Positions 1 to 8,237 of a stretch of 56,156 nt of DNA are shown here, in pieces (the stretch's first letter is position 1; the number at the start of each line of letters is the position of its first letter). Location: contig ONIG01000010.1 in assembly GCA_900317855.1 (NCBI GenBank), positions 1-56,156 on the forward strand, given 5' to 3'. This stretch comes from an uncultured Eubacteriales bacterium (GTDB lineage: Bacteria; Bacillota; Clostridia; Oscillospirales; Oscillospiraceae). A program made the translations under genes and the position numbers. The notes below the pieces were generated by a model. It was not told the origin of the DNA. It made no database searches and saw only the letters and a program-made list of their open reading frames with translations.

Positions 1-2
1 CG

Positions 3-1340
3 ACCCGGCAGGCCTATGCCAGCCAGTGGACGGATGACGCCGCCCGGCCGCGCCGCAGCGCGCCGGACGACCGCCGCCGTCCGCCGCAGGCCGCCCCGGC
101 CCCGGCCGGCAAGCATGGCCGCAAGGCAAAGAAGGCCAAAAAGCCGAAGAAGAAAAAGAGCCTCGGCCGCCGGCTGCTGATCCTGTTCCTTGTGCTGGCC
201 ATCCTCGCGGGCCTGTACCTGACGGCGGTCTATTCCGACATTCCGTTCATCGCCAAGTGGCGCACGGCCTATATCCAGACGGCCATGAACACGCTCAGCC
301 ACCAGTGGCTGGCCACGGCGTTCATCCCGCGCAGCGTCATAGACAAGGTCGTTGCCGAAATGGAGGCGGCCAGGGAGGCGCAGATCGGCGTCAACACCGA
401 GTGGGACGAGGAGGAGATCGAGTCGCGCAACCCCACGCTCACGGACACCAAAGGCATGAGCAAGGAAGAGATCGCGTTTTATAACCTCTTCTGGGAGGTG
501 GATGTGCCGAGCATGCAGGCGTATGTCAAGGAGCATCCTGACGCCCTCGCCGCCGGCTGGAGCCGCATCAACATCGACAAGTCCGCCCTCACGGACGACG
601 GCACCAGCATCCGCACCATCCAGGGCGAGCAGGTGCTCGCGATCGACGCGCAAAATGAGATTATGATCGCGCGCGTGAAAGGCAGCACCTACCGCGGCGT
701 GCTCGTCATCATGAAAGACCCGTCGCGCCTGAGCCTGCAGGCCGCGTCCACGCTCGGCAGCGTCGGCCAGGTCTGCGGCAAGATCGCCGAGGCCCACGGC
801 GGCGTCATCGGCATGACCGGCTCGGGCTTCATCGACCCGGGCGGCACCGGCAACGGCGGTACCCTCGCGGGCTACGCCATGTGCAACGGCAAGTCCTACG
901 GCGGCCACATGGGCTACGGCTACAAGCGCCTGGAGTTGCATGAGGACAACCGCATCTACATCCGAGATAGCGATTCCGAGGTCTCTCCCGGCACGACGGA
1001 CGCGGTCGAGTTCTCGCCCGCCATGATCATCGACGGGGAGACGGTCGTCAATGCCCGCAGCGGCTTCTCCGACCTGCAGCCGCGCGCCTGCCTCGGCCAG
1101 TCGAAGTACGGCGAGATCATCGCCCTGCTCGTTGAGGGCCGGCTCACGACGTCGGTCGGTATCAGCGTGCCGGACTGCGCGGCCATCATGGCCAAGCACG
1201 ACTGCATGCAGGCCATGAACCTCGACGGCGGCACCAGCGCCATGATCTGGTACAAGGGCAAGTACATCATGCGCAGCTCCAACCCCGCGCTCACTGCCGG
1301 GCGCACGCTGCCGAACGCCTTTGTCTACGCCGGAAAATAA
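3..1340 (+). CDS. Phosphodiester glycosidase (NAGPA-like) domain membrane protein, 5' truncated
   Basis: The frame is open from the first bases of the window to the stop at 1340, so the gene starts outside; 445 residues are visible. The N-terminal part is a basic Pro/Ala/Lys-rich cytoplasmic segment, followed by one membrane helix (around bases 165-245, LLILFLVLAILAGLYL). The rest is predicted to be outside the cell. The C-terminal third carries the signature of the NAGPA/phosphodiester glycosidase family (also annotated as exopolysaccharide biosynthesis protein): GISVPDCAAIM followed by MNLDGGTSAMIWYKG. Family members cleave phosphodiester-linked sugars or act in surface polysaccharide metabolism; the substrate here is unknown. 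A GTG at 192 is only an internal valine in the helix, not a start. A terminator follows directly. Confidence 0.8.
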   Translation, partial: TRQAYASQWTDDAARPRRSAPDDRRRPPQAAPAPAGKHGRKAKKAKKPKKKKSLGRRLLILFLVLAILAGLYLTAVYSDIPFIAKWRTAYIQTAMNTLSHQWLATAFIPRSVIDKVVAEMEAAREAQIGVNTEWDEEEIESRNPTLTDTKGMSKEEIAFYNLFWEVDVPSMQAYVKEHPDALAAGWSRINIDKSALTDDGTSIRTIQGEQVLAIDAQNEIMIARVKGSTYRGVLVIMKDPSRLSLQAASTLGSVGQVCGKIAEAHGGVIGMTGSGFIDPGGTGNGGTLAGYAMCNGKSYGGHMGYGYKRLELHEDNRIYIRDSDSEVSPGTTDAVEFSPAMIIDGETVVNARSGFSDLQPRACLGQSKYGEIIALLVEGRLTTSVGISVPDCAAIMAKHDCMQAMNLDGGTSAMIWYKGKYIMRSSNPALTAGRTLPNAFVYAGK

Positions 1341-1350
1341 TATTGCACCC

Positions 1351-1380
1351 AACGTCCCTGACCGCCGGTCAGGGACGTTT
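1351..1380 (+). terminator. Rho-independent terminator
   Basis: A perfect 13-bp stem AACGTCCCTGACC / GGTCAGGGACGTT with a 3-nt loop lies 10 nt after the glycosidase stop codon. The T-tract is short (TTTGTG), so termination may be partial. Confidence 0.7.
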
Positions 1381-1437
1381 GTGCGCAATGCGCAAAAGAT
1401 TTTCCGAAAACCGGGTGCAGATTCGTGAAAATGGGGC

Positions 1438-1466
1438 TTGCAATCCGGCGCGGGAAGTGGTAGAGT
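1438..1466 (+). promoter_or_regulatory. Promoter of the T-box leader and ABC transporter operon
   Basis: TTGCAA (1438-1443), a 17-nt spacer, then TAGAGT (1461-1466). Transcription would start near 1473, just upstream of the T-box stem I, which fits the expected layout. Confidence 0.6.
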
Positions 1467-1472
1467 AGCACC

Positions 1473-1748
1473 ATCGAGAAACCGATGACCGAGAGGAGTA
1501 CCCATTCACGAAGCTTTCAGAGAGCAGCGGACGGTGGAAGCGCTGCAGCGGACGGGTGGCGAATGGACTCGCGAGGGCAAACCGATTGCAGCAGCATGAG
1601 GGGCGACGGTGGCCGCGGCCGTTATCCGGCGGAGCGTATGATCGTACGTGCAAAGTGGGCGCATGAGCGCCAACATGGGTGGCACCGCAGGAGTTACAGT
1701 CTTGTCCCGTGAAACGGAAGGAACCGTTTCGTGGACGAGGCTTTTTTT
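1473..1748 (+). promoter_or_regulatory. T-box leader (tRNA-Trp-sensing riboswitch)
   Basis: The conserved T-box sequence TGGGTGGCACCGC lies at 1676-1688. Upstream are stem I hallmarks: the AGTA motif (1497-1500), the AGAGAG bulge and the GGTGGAAGCGCTG distal-loop region. The specifier loop reads GAA-TGG-A with TGG at 1564-1566, the tryptophan codon. The UGGN bulge is TGGC (1680-1683), which pairs with a tRNA acceptor end GCCA, i.e. discriminator G, as in bacterial tRNA-Trp. The terminator is the stem GTCTTGTCC (1699-1707) / GGACGAGGC (1733-1741), extended inward by CGTGAAACGG-type pairing and followed by seven T. Uncharged tRNA-Trp should favour readthrough into the transporter genes. T-box function is established; the Trp assignment is read from the specifier. 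Confidence 0.9.
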
Positions 1749-1778
1749 ATTGCGCAAATCACCGCAGGAGGGATGCAT

Positions 1779-1853
1779 ATGACCCGCAAAACCAGACGAT
1801 GGCGTGGCGGCCGGAGAATTTTTGCCGCGTCAGACCGTATCCGAACAGCTTAA
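1779..1853 (+). CDS. Possible 24-residue small ORF downstream of the T-box terminator
   Basis: ATG at 1779 is preceded by AGGAGGGA (1767-1774) and opens a 24-codon frame ending TAA at 1853. It begins MTRKTRRWRGGRR, is highly basic and has a single Trp. It lies between the T-box terminator and the substrate-binding protein gene, so it would be translated only from readthrough transcripts. It could be a leader peptide, a real microprotein or a chance frame; only the ribosome binding site supports it. Confidence 0.3.
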   Translation: MTRKTRRWRGGRRIFAASDRIRTA

Positions 1854-1892
1854 ATCAACGATTATCAGATTCAAATAGAAGGAGAATAAACT

Positions 1893-2936
1893 ATGAATAA
1901 GACTTTCCAGAAGATCGTCGGCGGCGTGCTCGCCGTCACCGCGCTCATGGGTCTGTCCGCCTGCGGCAGCAAGACCGAGGACAACAAGGCCGAAGGCAAG
2001 ACCTACAAGGTCGGCATCGTGCAGTTTGTGGACGATGCGTCCCTCAACCAGATCGAGGCGGCCATCGAGACCGAGCTCGATGCCAAGGCTGCGGAGCTGG
2101 GCGTGACCTTTGACTACACGCTCTACAACGGCCAGGCCGACGCAACGACGCTTAACCAGATCGGCGCCGAGCTCGTCAGAAAGGGCGTGGACCTCATCGT
2201 CCCGATCGCGACCCCGGCTGTGAAGATCATGCAGTCCGCTACCGAGGACACCGAGATCCCCATCGTTTTCTCCGCCGTGTCTGACCCCGTCGGCGCCGGC
2301 ATTGTTGATTCGCTCGACGCGCCCGGTGGCCGCATCACCGGCACGAGCGACGCGCTCAACACCAAGGGCCTGCTCGACCTGATGCTCGCCCAGAACCCAG
2401 ACACCAAGACCGTTGGCCTGCTCTACTCCAAGAGCGAGGATTCCTCCAAGCAGCCGATCGAGGACGCGAAGGCCTACCTCGAGGGCAAGGGTATCCGCTG
2501 CGTGGAAAAGACCGGCACCACCACCGATGAAGTCACCTCCGCCGTCGACGCGCTCATCGCCGAGAAGGTCGACGCCGTCTTTACCCCGACCGACAACACC
2601 ATCATGACCGCCGAGCTCGCCATCTACGAGAAGTTCCTCAATGCCAAGATCCCGCAGTACTGCGGCGCGGACTCCTTCGCCCTCAACGGCGCGTTCGTCG
2701 GCTACGGCGTGGATTACACCAAGCTCGGCACCATCACGGCCGACATGGTCGTGCAGGTGCTGGTCGACGGCAAGGACCCCGCCACGCTGCCCGTGACCAC
2801 GTTCGATAACGGCATTGCCATGATCAACAGCGAAAGCTGCGCCGCCCTCGGCTATGACATCGCTGCTGTCAAGCAGGCGTTTGACGGCAAGTGCAGCTCC
2901 GTGCTCGAGACGACCACGCAGCAGAATTTTGACTGA
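1893..2936 (+). CDS. ABC transporter substrate-binding lipoprotein, probable tryptophan uptake (TrpX type)
   Basis: A 347-residue protein with a lipoprotein signal peptide (MNKTFQKIVGGVLAVTALMG then lipobox LSAC, cysteine near residue 24). The body is of the ABC_sub_bind family (periplasmic-binding fold similar to sugar-binding proteins), with features such as IATPAVKIMQS, FSAVSDPVGAGIVDS and TPTDNTIM. It would capture the substrate outside the membrane and deliver it to the permease encoded next. Preceded by AGAAGGAGA. The Trp-specific T-box upstream makes tryptophan (or a precursor) the likely substrate; comparative studies name such T-box-controlled systems trpXYZ. The substrate is inferred from regulation only. 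Confidence 0.85.
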   Translation: MNKTFQKIVGGVLAVTALMGLSACGSKTEDNKAEGKTYKVGIVQFVDDASLNQIEAAIETELDAKAAELGVTFDYTLYNGQADATTLNQIGAELVRKGVDLIVPIATPAVKIMQSATEDTEIPIVFSAVSDPVGAGIVDSLDAPGGRITGTSDALNTKGLLDLMLAQNPDTKTVGLLYSKSEDSSKQPIEDAKAYLEGKGIRCVEKTGTTTDEVTSAVDALIAEKVDAVFTPTDNTIMTAELAIYEKFLNAKIPQYCGADSFALNGAFVGYGVDYTKLGTITADMVVQVLVDGKDPATLPVTTFDNGIAMINSESCAALGYDIAAVKQAFDGKCSSVLETTTQQNFD

Positions 2937-2964
2937 TATCTGACATCCCGAAGGAGGGAGCTCC

Positions 2965-3897
2965 ATGCTGACCGTTTTGCAGACGGCGCTCGAGGTCGGC
3001 CTCATTTACGGCCTCGTCGCGCTGGCGCTGTTCATCAGCTTTTCCATCCTGAATATCGCCGACCTCTCCACGGACGGCTGCTTCACGCTCGGCTGCGCCG
3101 TGGGCGCCATGCTCACCATCGCCGGCCACCCGATCCTTGCGCTGTTCGCGGCCATGGCGGCGGGCATGCTCTCTGGCTACGTTACGGCCTTTTTGCAGAC
3201 GCGCCTCGGCGTTGAGAGCATCCTCGCCGGCATCATCTCGAACACCGGCCTCTACACGATCAACCTCGCGGTCATGGGCTTTTCGTCCAACGTGTCCATC
3301 ACCGGGGTCGACACGGTGTTTTCGCTCTTCAAGGGCCTTGTCGGCGGGCAGTGGAGCCGGCTGATCCTGCTCGCGCTCATTGCGGCAGTCATCGTGATCG
3401 TGCTCATCCGCTTTTTCGGCACATCCCTGGGCCTGTCCATCCGCGCCACGGGCGACAGTCTGGATATGGTCAGCGCTTCCTCCATCAACCCCAAAGCCAC
3501 CATCACGATCGGCCTGTGCCTGGCCAACGCCCTCACGGCGCTGTCCGGCTGCCTGATCGGGGAGTATAACAAGTTTTGTGACATCAACCTCGGCACCGGC
3601 ATGGTCACGATCGCGCTGGCGAGCCTTATCATCGGCGAGGTCTTTGCCGGTCACCGCGGCGGCGTGGGCAAGCGCGTCGTCTGCGTCGTGCTCGGCAGCA
3701 TCGTCTACCGCTTCATCATCGCGCTGGCACTGCGGCTGAACATCTCGGCCGAGTATTTCAAGCTCGTGTCCGCCGTCATTGTGGCCGTCGCCATCGCCGC
3801 GCCGAACATGAAGGGCTATGTCCGGCTGGCGAAGATCAAGTCCAACGCCCGCAAGCTGCGCGCCCTGTCCGGAAAGGGGGACGAGACCGATGCTTGA
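2965..3897 (+). CDS. ABC transporter permease (branched-chain amino acid permease-like), probable TrpY
   Basis: A 310-residue, strongly hydrophobic protein with about eight to nine membrane helices. It is related to the BPD_transp_2 permeases that serve branched-chain amino acid and related transporters, with motifs such as LNIADLSTDGCFTLG and ATGDSLDMVSASSINP. Ribosome binding site AAGGAGGGAG sits 6 nt before the ATG. It forms the channel for the substrate captured by the upstream lipoprotein, and its end overlaps the ATPase start by 8 nt, indicating translational coupling. Confidence 0.88.
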   Translation: MLTVLQTALEVGLIYGLVALALFISFSILNIADLSTDGCFTLGCAVGAMLTIAGHPILALFAAMAAGMLSGYVTAFLQTRLGVESILAGIISNTGLYTINLAVMGFSSNVSITGVDTVFSLFKGLVGGQWSRLILLALIAAVIVIVLIRFFGTSLGLSIRATGDSLDMVSASSINPKATITIGLCLANALTALSGCLIGEYNKFCDINLGTGMVTIALASLIIGEVFAGHRGGVGKRVVCVVLGSIVYRFIIALALRLNISAEYFKLVSAVIVAVAIAAPNMKGYVRLAKIKSNARKLRALSGKGDETDA

Positions 3898-4708
3898 AGT
3901 TTCCCACATCTCCAAGACATTCAACGCCGGCACCGTGAACGAGAAGCGCGCCCTGTCTGATCTCTCGCTCCGGCTGGCCGACGGGGAGTTTGCCACCATT
4001 GTCGGTTCCAACGGCGCCGGCAAGAGCACGCTCTTCAATGCCATCGCCGGTGTGTTCTATGTCGATACCGGCACCATCACGCTCGACGGGCGGGACATCA
4101 CGTTCCTTCCGTCGCACAAGCGCAGCCGCCGCATCGGCCACCTGTTCCAGGACCCGCTCAAGGGCACCGCGCCGCACATGACCATCGAGGAGAACCTCGC
4201 CGTGGCCTATCTCCGCTCGCCGGAAAAGCACAAGCCCTTCCGCCGCGTGAGCCGCCGCGACCGCGACTTTTTCCGCGACGCGCTCGCCCAGCTCGACATG
4301 GGGCTGGAGGACCGCATGAACACGCCCGTCGGCCTGCTCTCCGGCGGCCAGCGCCAGGCGCTGACGCTGCTCATGGCCACCATGGTCACGCCCGAGCTGC
4401 TGCTGCTCGACGAGCACACGGCCGCGCTCGACCCCGTCACGGCCGATAAGGTGCTCGCGCTCACGCGCAGCGTCGTGTCGGAGCGCAGCATCTCCTGCCT
4501 CATGATCACGCACAATATGCACCAGGCGCTCGAGCTCGGCACGCGCACGCTCATGATGGATGCCGGCCGCATTGTGCTCGATGTCTCCGGCCCGGAGCGC
4601 GCGGACATGACCGTGCAGGGCCTGCTCGATGCCTTCGCCGCCAAGGCGGGCGAGGCGTTTGATAACGACCGCGTCCTGCTGTCCACGGCCGAGGACCGCG
4701 AGAACTGA
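3890..4708 (+). CDS. ABC transporter ATP-binding protein, probable TrpZ
   Basis: A 272-residue ATPase. The ATG at 3890 overlaps the permease stop by 8 nt and gives the usual start MLEVSHISKTF; longer upstream extensions would read into the permease gene and have no support. Walker A is GSNGAGKS, the signature is LSGGQRQA, Walker B is LLLLDEHTAALDP and the switch His lies in MITHNM. It energises the permease at the inner face of the membrane. It is the last gene of the T-box operon and is followed by a strong bidirectional terminator. Confidence 0.92.
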   Translation: MLEVSHISKTFNAGTVNEKRALSDLSLRLADGEFATIVGSNGAGKSTLFNAIAGVFYVDTGTITLDGRDITFLPSHKRSRRIGHLFQDPLKGTAPHMTIEENLAVAYLRSPEKHKPFRRVSRRDRDFFRDALAQLDMGLEDRMNTPVGLLSGGQRQALTLLMATMVTPELLLLDEHTAALDPVTADKVLALTRSVVSERSISCLMITHNMHQALELGTRTLMMDAGRIVLDVSGPERADMTVQGLLDAFAAKAGEAFDNDRVLLSTAEDREN

Positions 4709-4720
4709 ATTTCGGCAAAG

Positions 4721-4755
4721 AAAAATCAGCCGCCCACCGGGCGGCTGATTTTTCG
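4721..4755. terminator. Bidirectional Rho-independent terminator
   Basis: AAAAATCAGCCGCCC-ACC-GGGCGGCTGATTTTT: a perfect 15-bp stem with A/T tracts on both sides, between the convergent transporter operon and the GTPase operon. Confidence 0.92.
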
Positions 4756-4766
4756 CGTTTGTGCAC

Positions 4767-5732
4767 TTAATAGAACGTGGCCACCGGTTCCTCCGGCTTT
4801 TCGACCTCCTGCACGGACTGCACCGTGAACACGGGGCCCTTGCGGCCGTAGGCGCGGTGGAATTTGTAGTCCAGCCGGGCCGTGATGATGGCCCACTCGT
4901 CGTTGCGGATCTCGTCGGCGCGGTCCCACACACAGATGATGCCCGCGAACTGAATGTCCTGCACGCAGCAGGTCATGATGTGCCGCCCGGCGATGAAGCA
5001 GCCCTTCGGCACGTTCTTGCGCACGAGGCAGCGGCACTTGACCTCGATGGTCTTGCCGTCGTACTTTTTCGGCTCCTCGGACATGTCGCGGTACCAGATG
5101 GCGAAGTCGCGGTCCTCGATCTCGACGACCGGAGCGTCAAGGTTGAACGGCAGCGGATCCTCAATGTCGTCGTACACGACCTTGCCGTCGGTGTATTCAT
5201 ACGCGATGTCGCACCGGCGGGAGATCGCGCGGATGATGCGGTGCATCTCCATGCGGTCCATACTGTCGTTGTAGCGGTTGAGCACGACGAGTTCGGCGCT
5301 CTTGAGCTTGTCCACCATGAGCTGGCGCATGTTCGCGTTGTAGCTCAAAAACGACGTCGCGTCGCAAAACAGGAATTCCTGCGCGACCGCCCAGCCCTCC
5401 GGCAGGTTGCCGTAGAGCGAGTCGAGCATCCACATGCCGTTGAATTCCACGAGCACGCGCTCGGGCCGGATCTCGTCCTGCAGCGCCTTCAGGTGTTCGA
5501 CCGTGAGGTCGGACTCCTCGTCAATGTTGCGCACAAAGACGTTCCCGGCGCAGAACTTGTCCGGCTCATAGACCTCCTCGCCCTCTTCGCACAGCAGCAG
5601 CAGCGTGCGCTCGCCCTTATGGAAGCGGCTGTCCTCAAGCGTCTCCTGAATGAATTTCGTCTTGCCGGCCTCCAGAAAGCCGGTGAACAGGTATACCGGC
5701 AGATCCGGTGCCTGCTGTTTCGTGTCAGCCAA
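4767..5732 (-). CDS. G3E/COG0523-type GTPase with DUF1980 (TIGR03943)-like C-terminal domain
   Basis: A 321-residue protein started by TTG (5730-5732), chosen because AAGGAG lies 10 nt upstream and the start overlaps the end of the preceding GTPase gene by 8 nt. The N-terminal half is a CobW/HypB-type GTPase with P-loop GFLEAGKT and a degenerate NRYND in place of NKxD. The CxCC metal site typical of COG0523 is absent. The C-terminal part, from about residue 220, contains GRHIMTCCVQDIQFAGI, which resembles the DUF1980/YcgQ-type domain found next to zinc-related GTPases in Bacillus. It is co-transcribed with a His-rich COG0523 GTPase, so a role in metal (probably zinc) handling is inferred. Which metal and which client protein are unknown. 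Confidence 0.75.
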   Translation of the reverse strand: MADTKQQAPDLPVYLFTGFLEAGKTKFIQETLEDSRFHKGERTLLLLCEEGEEVYEPDKFCAGNVFVRNIDEESDLTVEHLKALQDEIRPERVLVEFNGMWMLDSLYGNLPEGWAVAQEFLFCDATSFLSYNANMRQLMVDKLKSAELVVLNRYNDSMDRMEMHRIIRAISRRCDIAYEYTDGKVVYDDIEDPLPFNLDAPVVEIEDRDFAIWYRDMSEEPKKYDGKTIEVKCRCLVRKNVPKGCFIAGRHIMTCCVQDIQFAGIICVWDRADEIRNDEWAIITARLDYKFHRAYGRKGPVFTVQSVQEVEKPEEPVATFY

Positions 5733-6888
5733 TGTGGAACAGCTCCTTCAGCGCATCCTCGGCCAGGTGCGACCCGATCACGCACACGCGGCCGGTGACC
5801 TGTGCGCTGCCGCGGCGGACGTCGGACTCGCCGGGTACGTAGTCAAAGTGGATCCAGCCGCCGTCGGTCGCGGGCACGATGCCCTTGGCGCGCAGCACAA
5901 CGCCGTAGCGGTGCTCGTTGATGAGCGCGTCGAGCGCGGTGCGGATCTCGTCGTCGGTGTATTTGCGCGGCGTCTCGGTGCCCCAGCTCGTGAACACCTC
6001 GTCCGCGTGGTGGTGATGGTGATGGTGGCCGCAGCAGTGGTCGTGGTCATGCTCGTCGTGATCGTGGTCATCGTGGTCATGATCATGACCGCAGCAGTGG
6101 TCATGGTCGTGCTCATCGTGGTCATGATGATGCTCGTGGTCATCATCATCCTCATCGTCATGGTGATGATGGTGGCCGCAGCAGCATTCGTGGTCGTCCT
6201 CATCGTCGTGATGATGGTGATGGTGCTCGTGCTCGTCCTCGTCGTCGCCCTCGGCGGCCTCGGCCTTGAGGTGCTCGAGCTCGGCGGACAGCGTGTCGCG
6301 CCGCTCCATCGTCTCGAGGATCTGCTTGCCGTCAAGCTCCGTCCAGGGCGTGGTCACGATCGTGGCGGTCGGGTTCTTCTCGCGCAGCAGCGCCACGGCG
6401 GCGTCGAGCTTCTCGGGGCGGATGCCCTCGGTGCGCGAGAGGATGATGGCGCTCGCGTTCTCGACCTGGTTGTTGAAGAACTCACCGAAGTTCTTCATGT
6501 ACATCCTGCACTTGTTCGCGTCCACGACGGTCGTGAAGCCATTGAGCACCAGCTCGTCGGACTGCACGCCCTGCACGGCGCGGATGACGTCGCTCAGCTT
6601 GCCGACGCCCGAAGGCTCGATGAGGATGCGGTCGGGGTGGAACTGCGCGAGCACCTTCTGCAGCGCGTCGGCAAAGTCGCCCACGAGGCTGCAGCAGATG
6701 CAGCCGGAGTTCATCTCGTTGATCTGCACGCCGGAGTCCTTGAGGAAGCCGCCGTCGATGGCGATCTCACCGAACTCGTTTTCGATCAGCACGATCTTTT
6801 CGCCCGTATAGGCCTCGGCGATCAGCTTTTTGATCAGCGTGGTCTTGCCGGCGCCAAGAAAACCGGAGAAAATATCAATTTTTGTCAT
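5725..6888 (-). CDS. COG0523/CobW-family GTPase with His/Asp/Cys-rich metal-binding insert
   Basis: A 387-residue protein; the ATG at 6888 (MTKIDIFSGFLGAGKTT) is chosen because the P-loop sits right after it and a promoter lies upstream. Motifs: Walker A GFLGAGKT, the CxCC motif in GCICCSL (COG0523 metal site), and a CobW C-terminal domain at about residues 300-387. Residues about 215-296 are almost only His, Asp, Glu and Cys: runs of HHHHHH and HDHDH broken by three clusters CCCG, CCG and CCG. Such inserts are known in zinc or nickel chaperones of this family. The protein probably delivers metal to a client enzyme with GTP hydrolysis. The first gene of a two-gene operon; the second GTPase lacks the CxCC site. 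Confidence 0.88.
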   Translation of the reverse strand: MTKIDIFSGFLGAGKTTLIKKLIAEAYTGEKIVLIENEFGEIAIDGGFLKDSGVQINEMNSGCICCSLVGDFADALQKVLAQFHPDRILIEPSGVGKLSDVIRAVQGVQSDELVLNGFTTVVDANKCRMYMKNFGEFFNNQVENASAIILSRTEGIRPEKLDAAVALLREKNPTATIVTTPWTELDGKQILETMERRDTLSAELEHLKAEAAEGDDEDEHEHHHHHHDDEDDHECCCGHHHHHDDEDDDDHEHHHDHDEHDHDHCCGHDHDHDDHDHDEHDHDHCCGHHHHHHHADEVFTSWGTETPRKYTDDEIRTALDALINEHRYGVVLRAKGIVPATDGGWIHFDYVPGESDVRRGSAQVTGRVCVIGSHLAEDALKELFHIG

Positions 6889-6940
6889 AAAAGAAAGCAC
6901 TTCCTGTCTGGGAGCATGCGCCCCCGAAATTTTGTCCACT

Positions 6941-6969
6941 ATTATAGCACGAAATTGTGAATGAAACAA
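6941..6969 (-). promoter_or_regulatory. Promoter of the GTPase operon
   Basis: On the minus strand: TTGTTT (6964-6969), a 17-nt spacer, then a perfect TATAAT (6941-6946). Predicted leader about 45 nt. No clear Zur-type palindrome was recognised. Confidence 0.75.
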
Positions 6970-7028
6970 GTCCGCCGCGTCGATGGGATGTGGTTGCGTT
7001 TTCGCCGCCGCTGCGGTAAACTGGAGCC

Positions 7029-8237
7029 ATGAGCTGGAATACATTTTGGACAATTTTAAAGCGAAACTGGCGCGCAGCCGTCTATCTGCTCGTGCTCGCG
7101 GCGCTGGCGGTGCTGCTCGTGGTCGTGTGTGTCCGCCGCGGGCAGACTGCCGCGCAGCCGGAGCCCACGCCCCGCACGTCTGCCGCCGTCCAGAAGGACG
7201 CGGCGCAGACGCTGCTCGACGGCATGACCACGCGCGAGAAGATCTGCCAGCTGCTCATCGTGCACCCCGAGGTGCTCACGGGCGGCGGCACCGTCACGGC
7301 CATGACGGACGAGCTTTCCGCTGCGCTGCGGGACTATCCCGTCGGCGGCTTTCTGCTCTCGGCGGGCAACATGACCTCCGGCGAGCAGCTTGCGGCGCTC
7401 ACGTCCGCGCTCTTGGCAGCCGATGCCACGGCCCCGCTCGTCACCGTGGACGAGGAGGGCGGCCGCGTCGCGCGCCTGATGAACACCGTCGGCACGACGA
7501 AGCTCAACAGCATGTACAGTTACCGCAGTCTCGGCACGCAGGGCGCGTATGACAACGCCCAGACCCTCGCGCACGACATCGCGGCCTACGGCTTCAATAC
7601 GGACTTTGCGCCCGTGGCCGACGTCTGGACGAACAAGCGCAGCAACGCCATCGGTGACCGCGCCTACAGCGATGATTATGACGAGACGGCGGAGCTTGTC
7701 GCCGCCGCCGTGAGCGGCTTTCGCGACGCCGGGGTCATCTGCTGCCTGAAGCATTTCCCCGGCCACGGCAGCACGGCCACGGACTCGCACAACGGCGCCG
7801 CCACGGTCGACAAGACGCTCCCGCAGCTGCGGCAGGAGGACCTCAAGCCCTTCGTCTCCGGCATCGCCGCCGGGGCGGACATGGTCATGGTCGGCCACCT
7901 GACCGTGCCGACGATGGACGATGTGCCCGCGTCCCTCTCGCACAAGATCGTCACGAACCTGCTGCGCTACGACCTCGGTTTCCGCGGCGTCATCGTCACG
8001 GACGGGCTGCAGATGCAGGCCCTCGCGCAGTACACCGACGGGGAGAAGGCCGTGCTCGCCCTCGCCGCCGGCAACGACATGCTGCTCGAGATCAGCGACG
8101 TGCCCGGCGCGGTCGCGGCCGTGGAGCAGGCGCTCGCGGACGGCACGCTCACGCAGGCGGCGCTCGATGCGAGCGTGCTGCGTGTGCTGCAGCTCAAGCT
8201 CGCGCACGGCATCGTGCCGCTGCCGGAGACCGGCTGA
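7029..8237 (+). CDS. Glycoside hydrolase family 3 N-terminal domain protein (NagZ-like beta-N-acetylhexosaminidase)
   Basis: A 402-residue protein with an N-terminal membrane anchor (AAVYLLVLAALAVLLVVVCV, about residues 17-36) and an extracellular GH3 domain. Diagnostic motifs are TVDEEGGRVARL, DFAPVADV and KHFPGHGSTATDSH, the His loop typical of NagZ-type enzymes, followed by GVIVTDGLQMQAL with the nucleophile Asp. Expected activity: release of N-acetylglucosamine from peptidoglycan fragments, here outside the membrane. A possible TTGCGT-17 nt-TAAACT promoter ends only 6 nt before the ATG, so either the mRNA is nearly leaderless or the true start lies downstream. No terminator was found directly after the stop. 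Confidence 0.87.
   Translation: MSWNTFWTILKRNWRAAVYLLVLAALAVLLVVVCVRRGQTAAQPEPTPRTSAAVQKDAAQTLLDGMTTREKICQLLIVHPEVLTGGGTVTAMTDELSAALRDYPVGGFLLSAGNMTSGEQLAALTSALLAADATAPLVTVDEEGGRVARLMNTVGTTKLNSMYSYRSLGTQGAYDNAQTLAHDIAAYGFNTDFAPVADVWTNKRSNAIGDRAYSDDYDETAELVAAAVSGFRDAGVICCLKHFPGHGSTATDSHNGAATVDKTLPQLRQEDLKPFVSGIAAGADMVMVGHLTVPTMDDVPASLSHKIVTNLLRYDLGFRGVIVTDGLQMQALAQYTDGEKAVLALAAGNDMLLEISDVPGAVAAVEQALADGTLTQAALDASVLRVLQLKLAHGIVPLPETG

Noticed and set aside
192..200. GTG at 192 as start of the phosphodiester glycosidase-type protein
   Set aside because: It lies inside the membrane helix and the frame stays open to the window edge with a basic N-terminal domain.
1830..4044. Long minus-strand frames opposite the ABC transporter operon
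   Set aside because: They are shadows of the transporter genes, which have lipobox, Walker and signature motifs.
6000..6240. A tandem DNA repeat or microsatellite-like stretch
   Set aside because: The GTG/ATG-rich repetition is explained by His/Asp codons in a continuous coding frame.
5650..6960. A plus-strand frame with many hydrophobic runs, resembling a membrane protein
   Set aside because: The Val/Met/Ile runs are the antisense reading of the His/Asp codons in the metal-binding GTPase; the minus-strand P-loop and CxCC motif are decisive.
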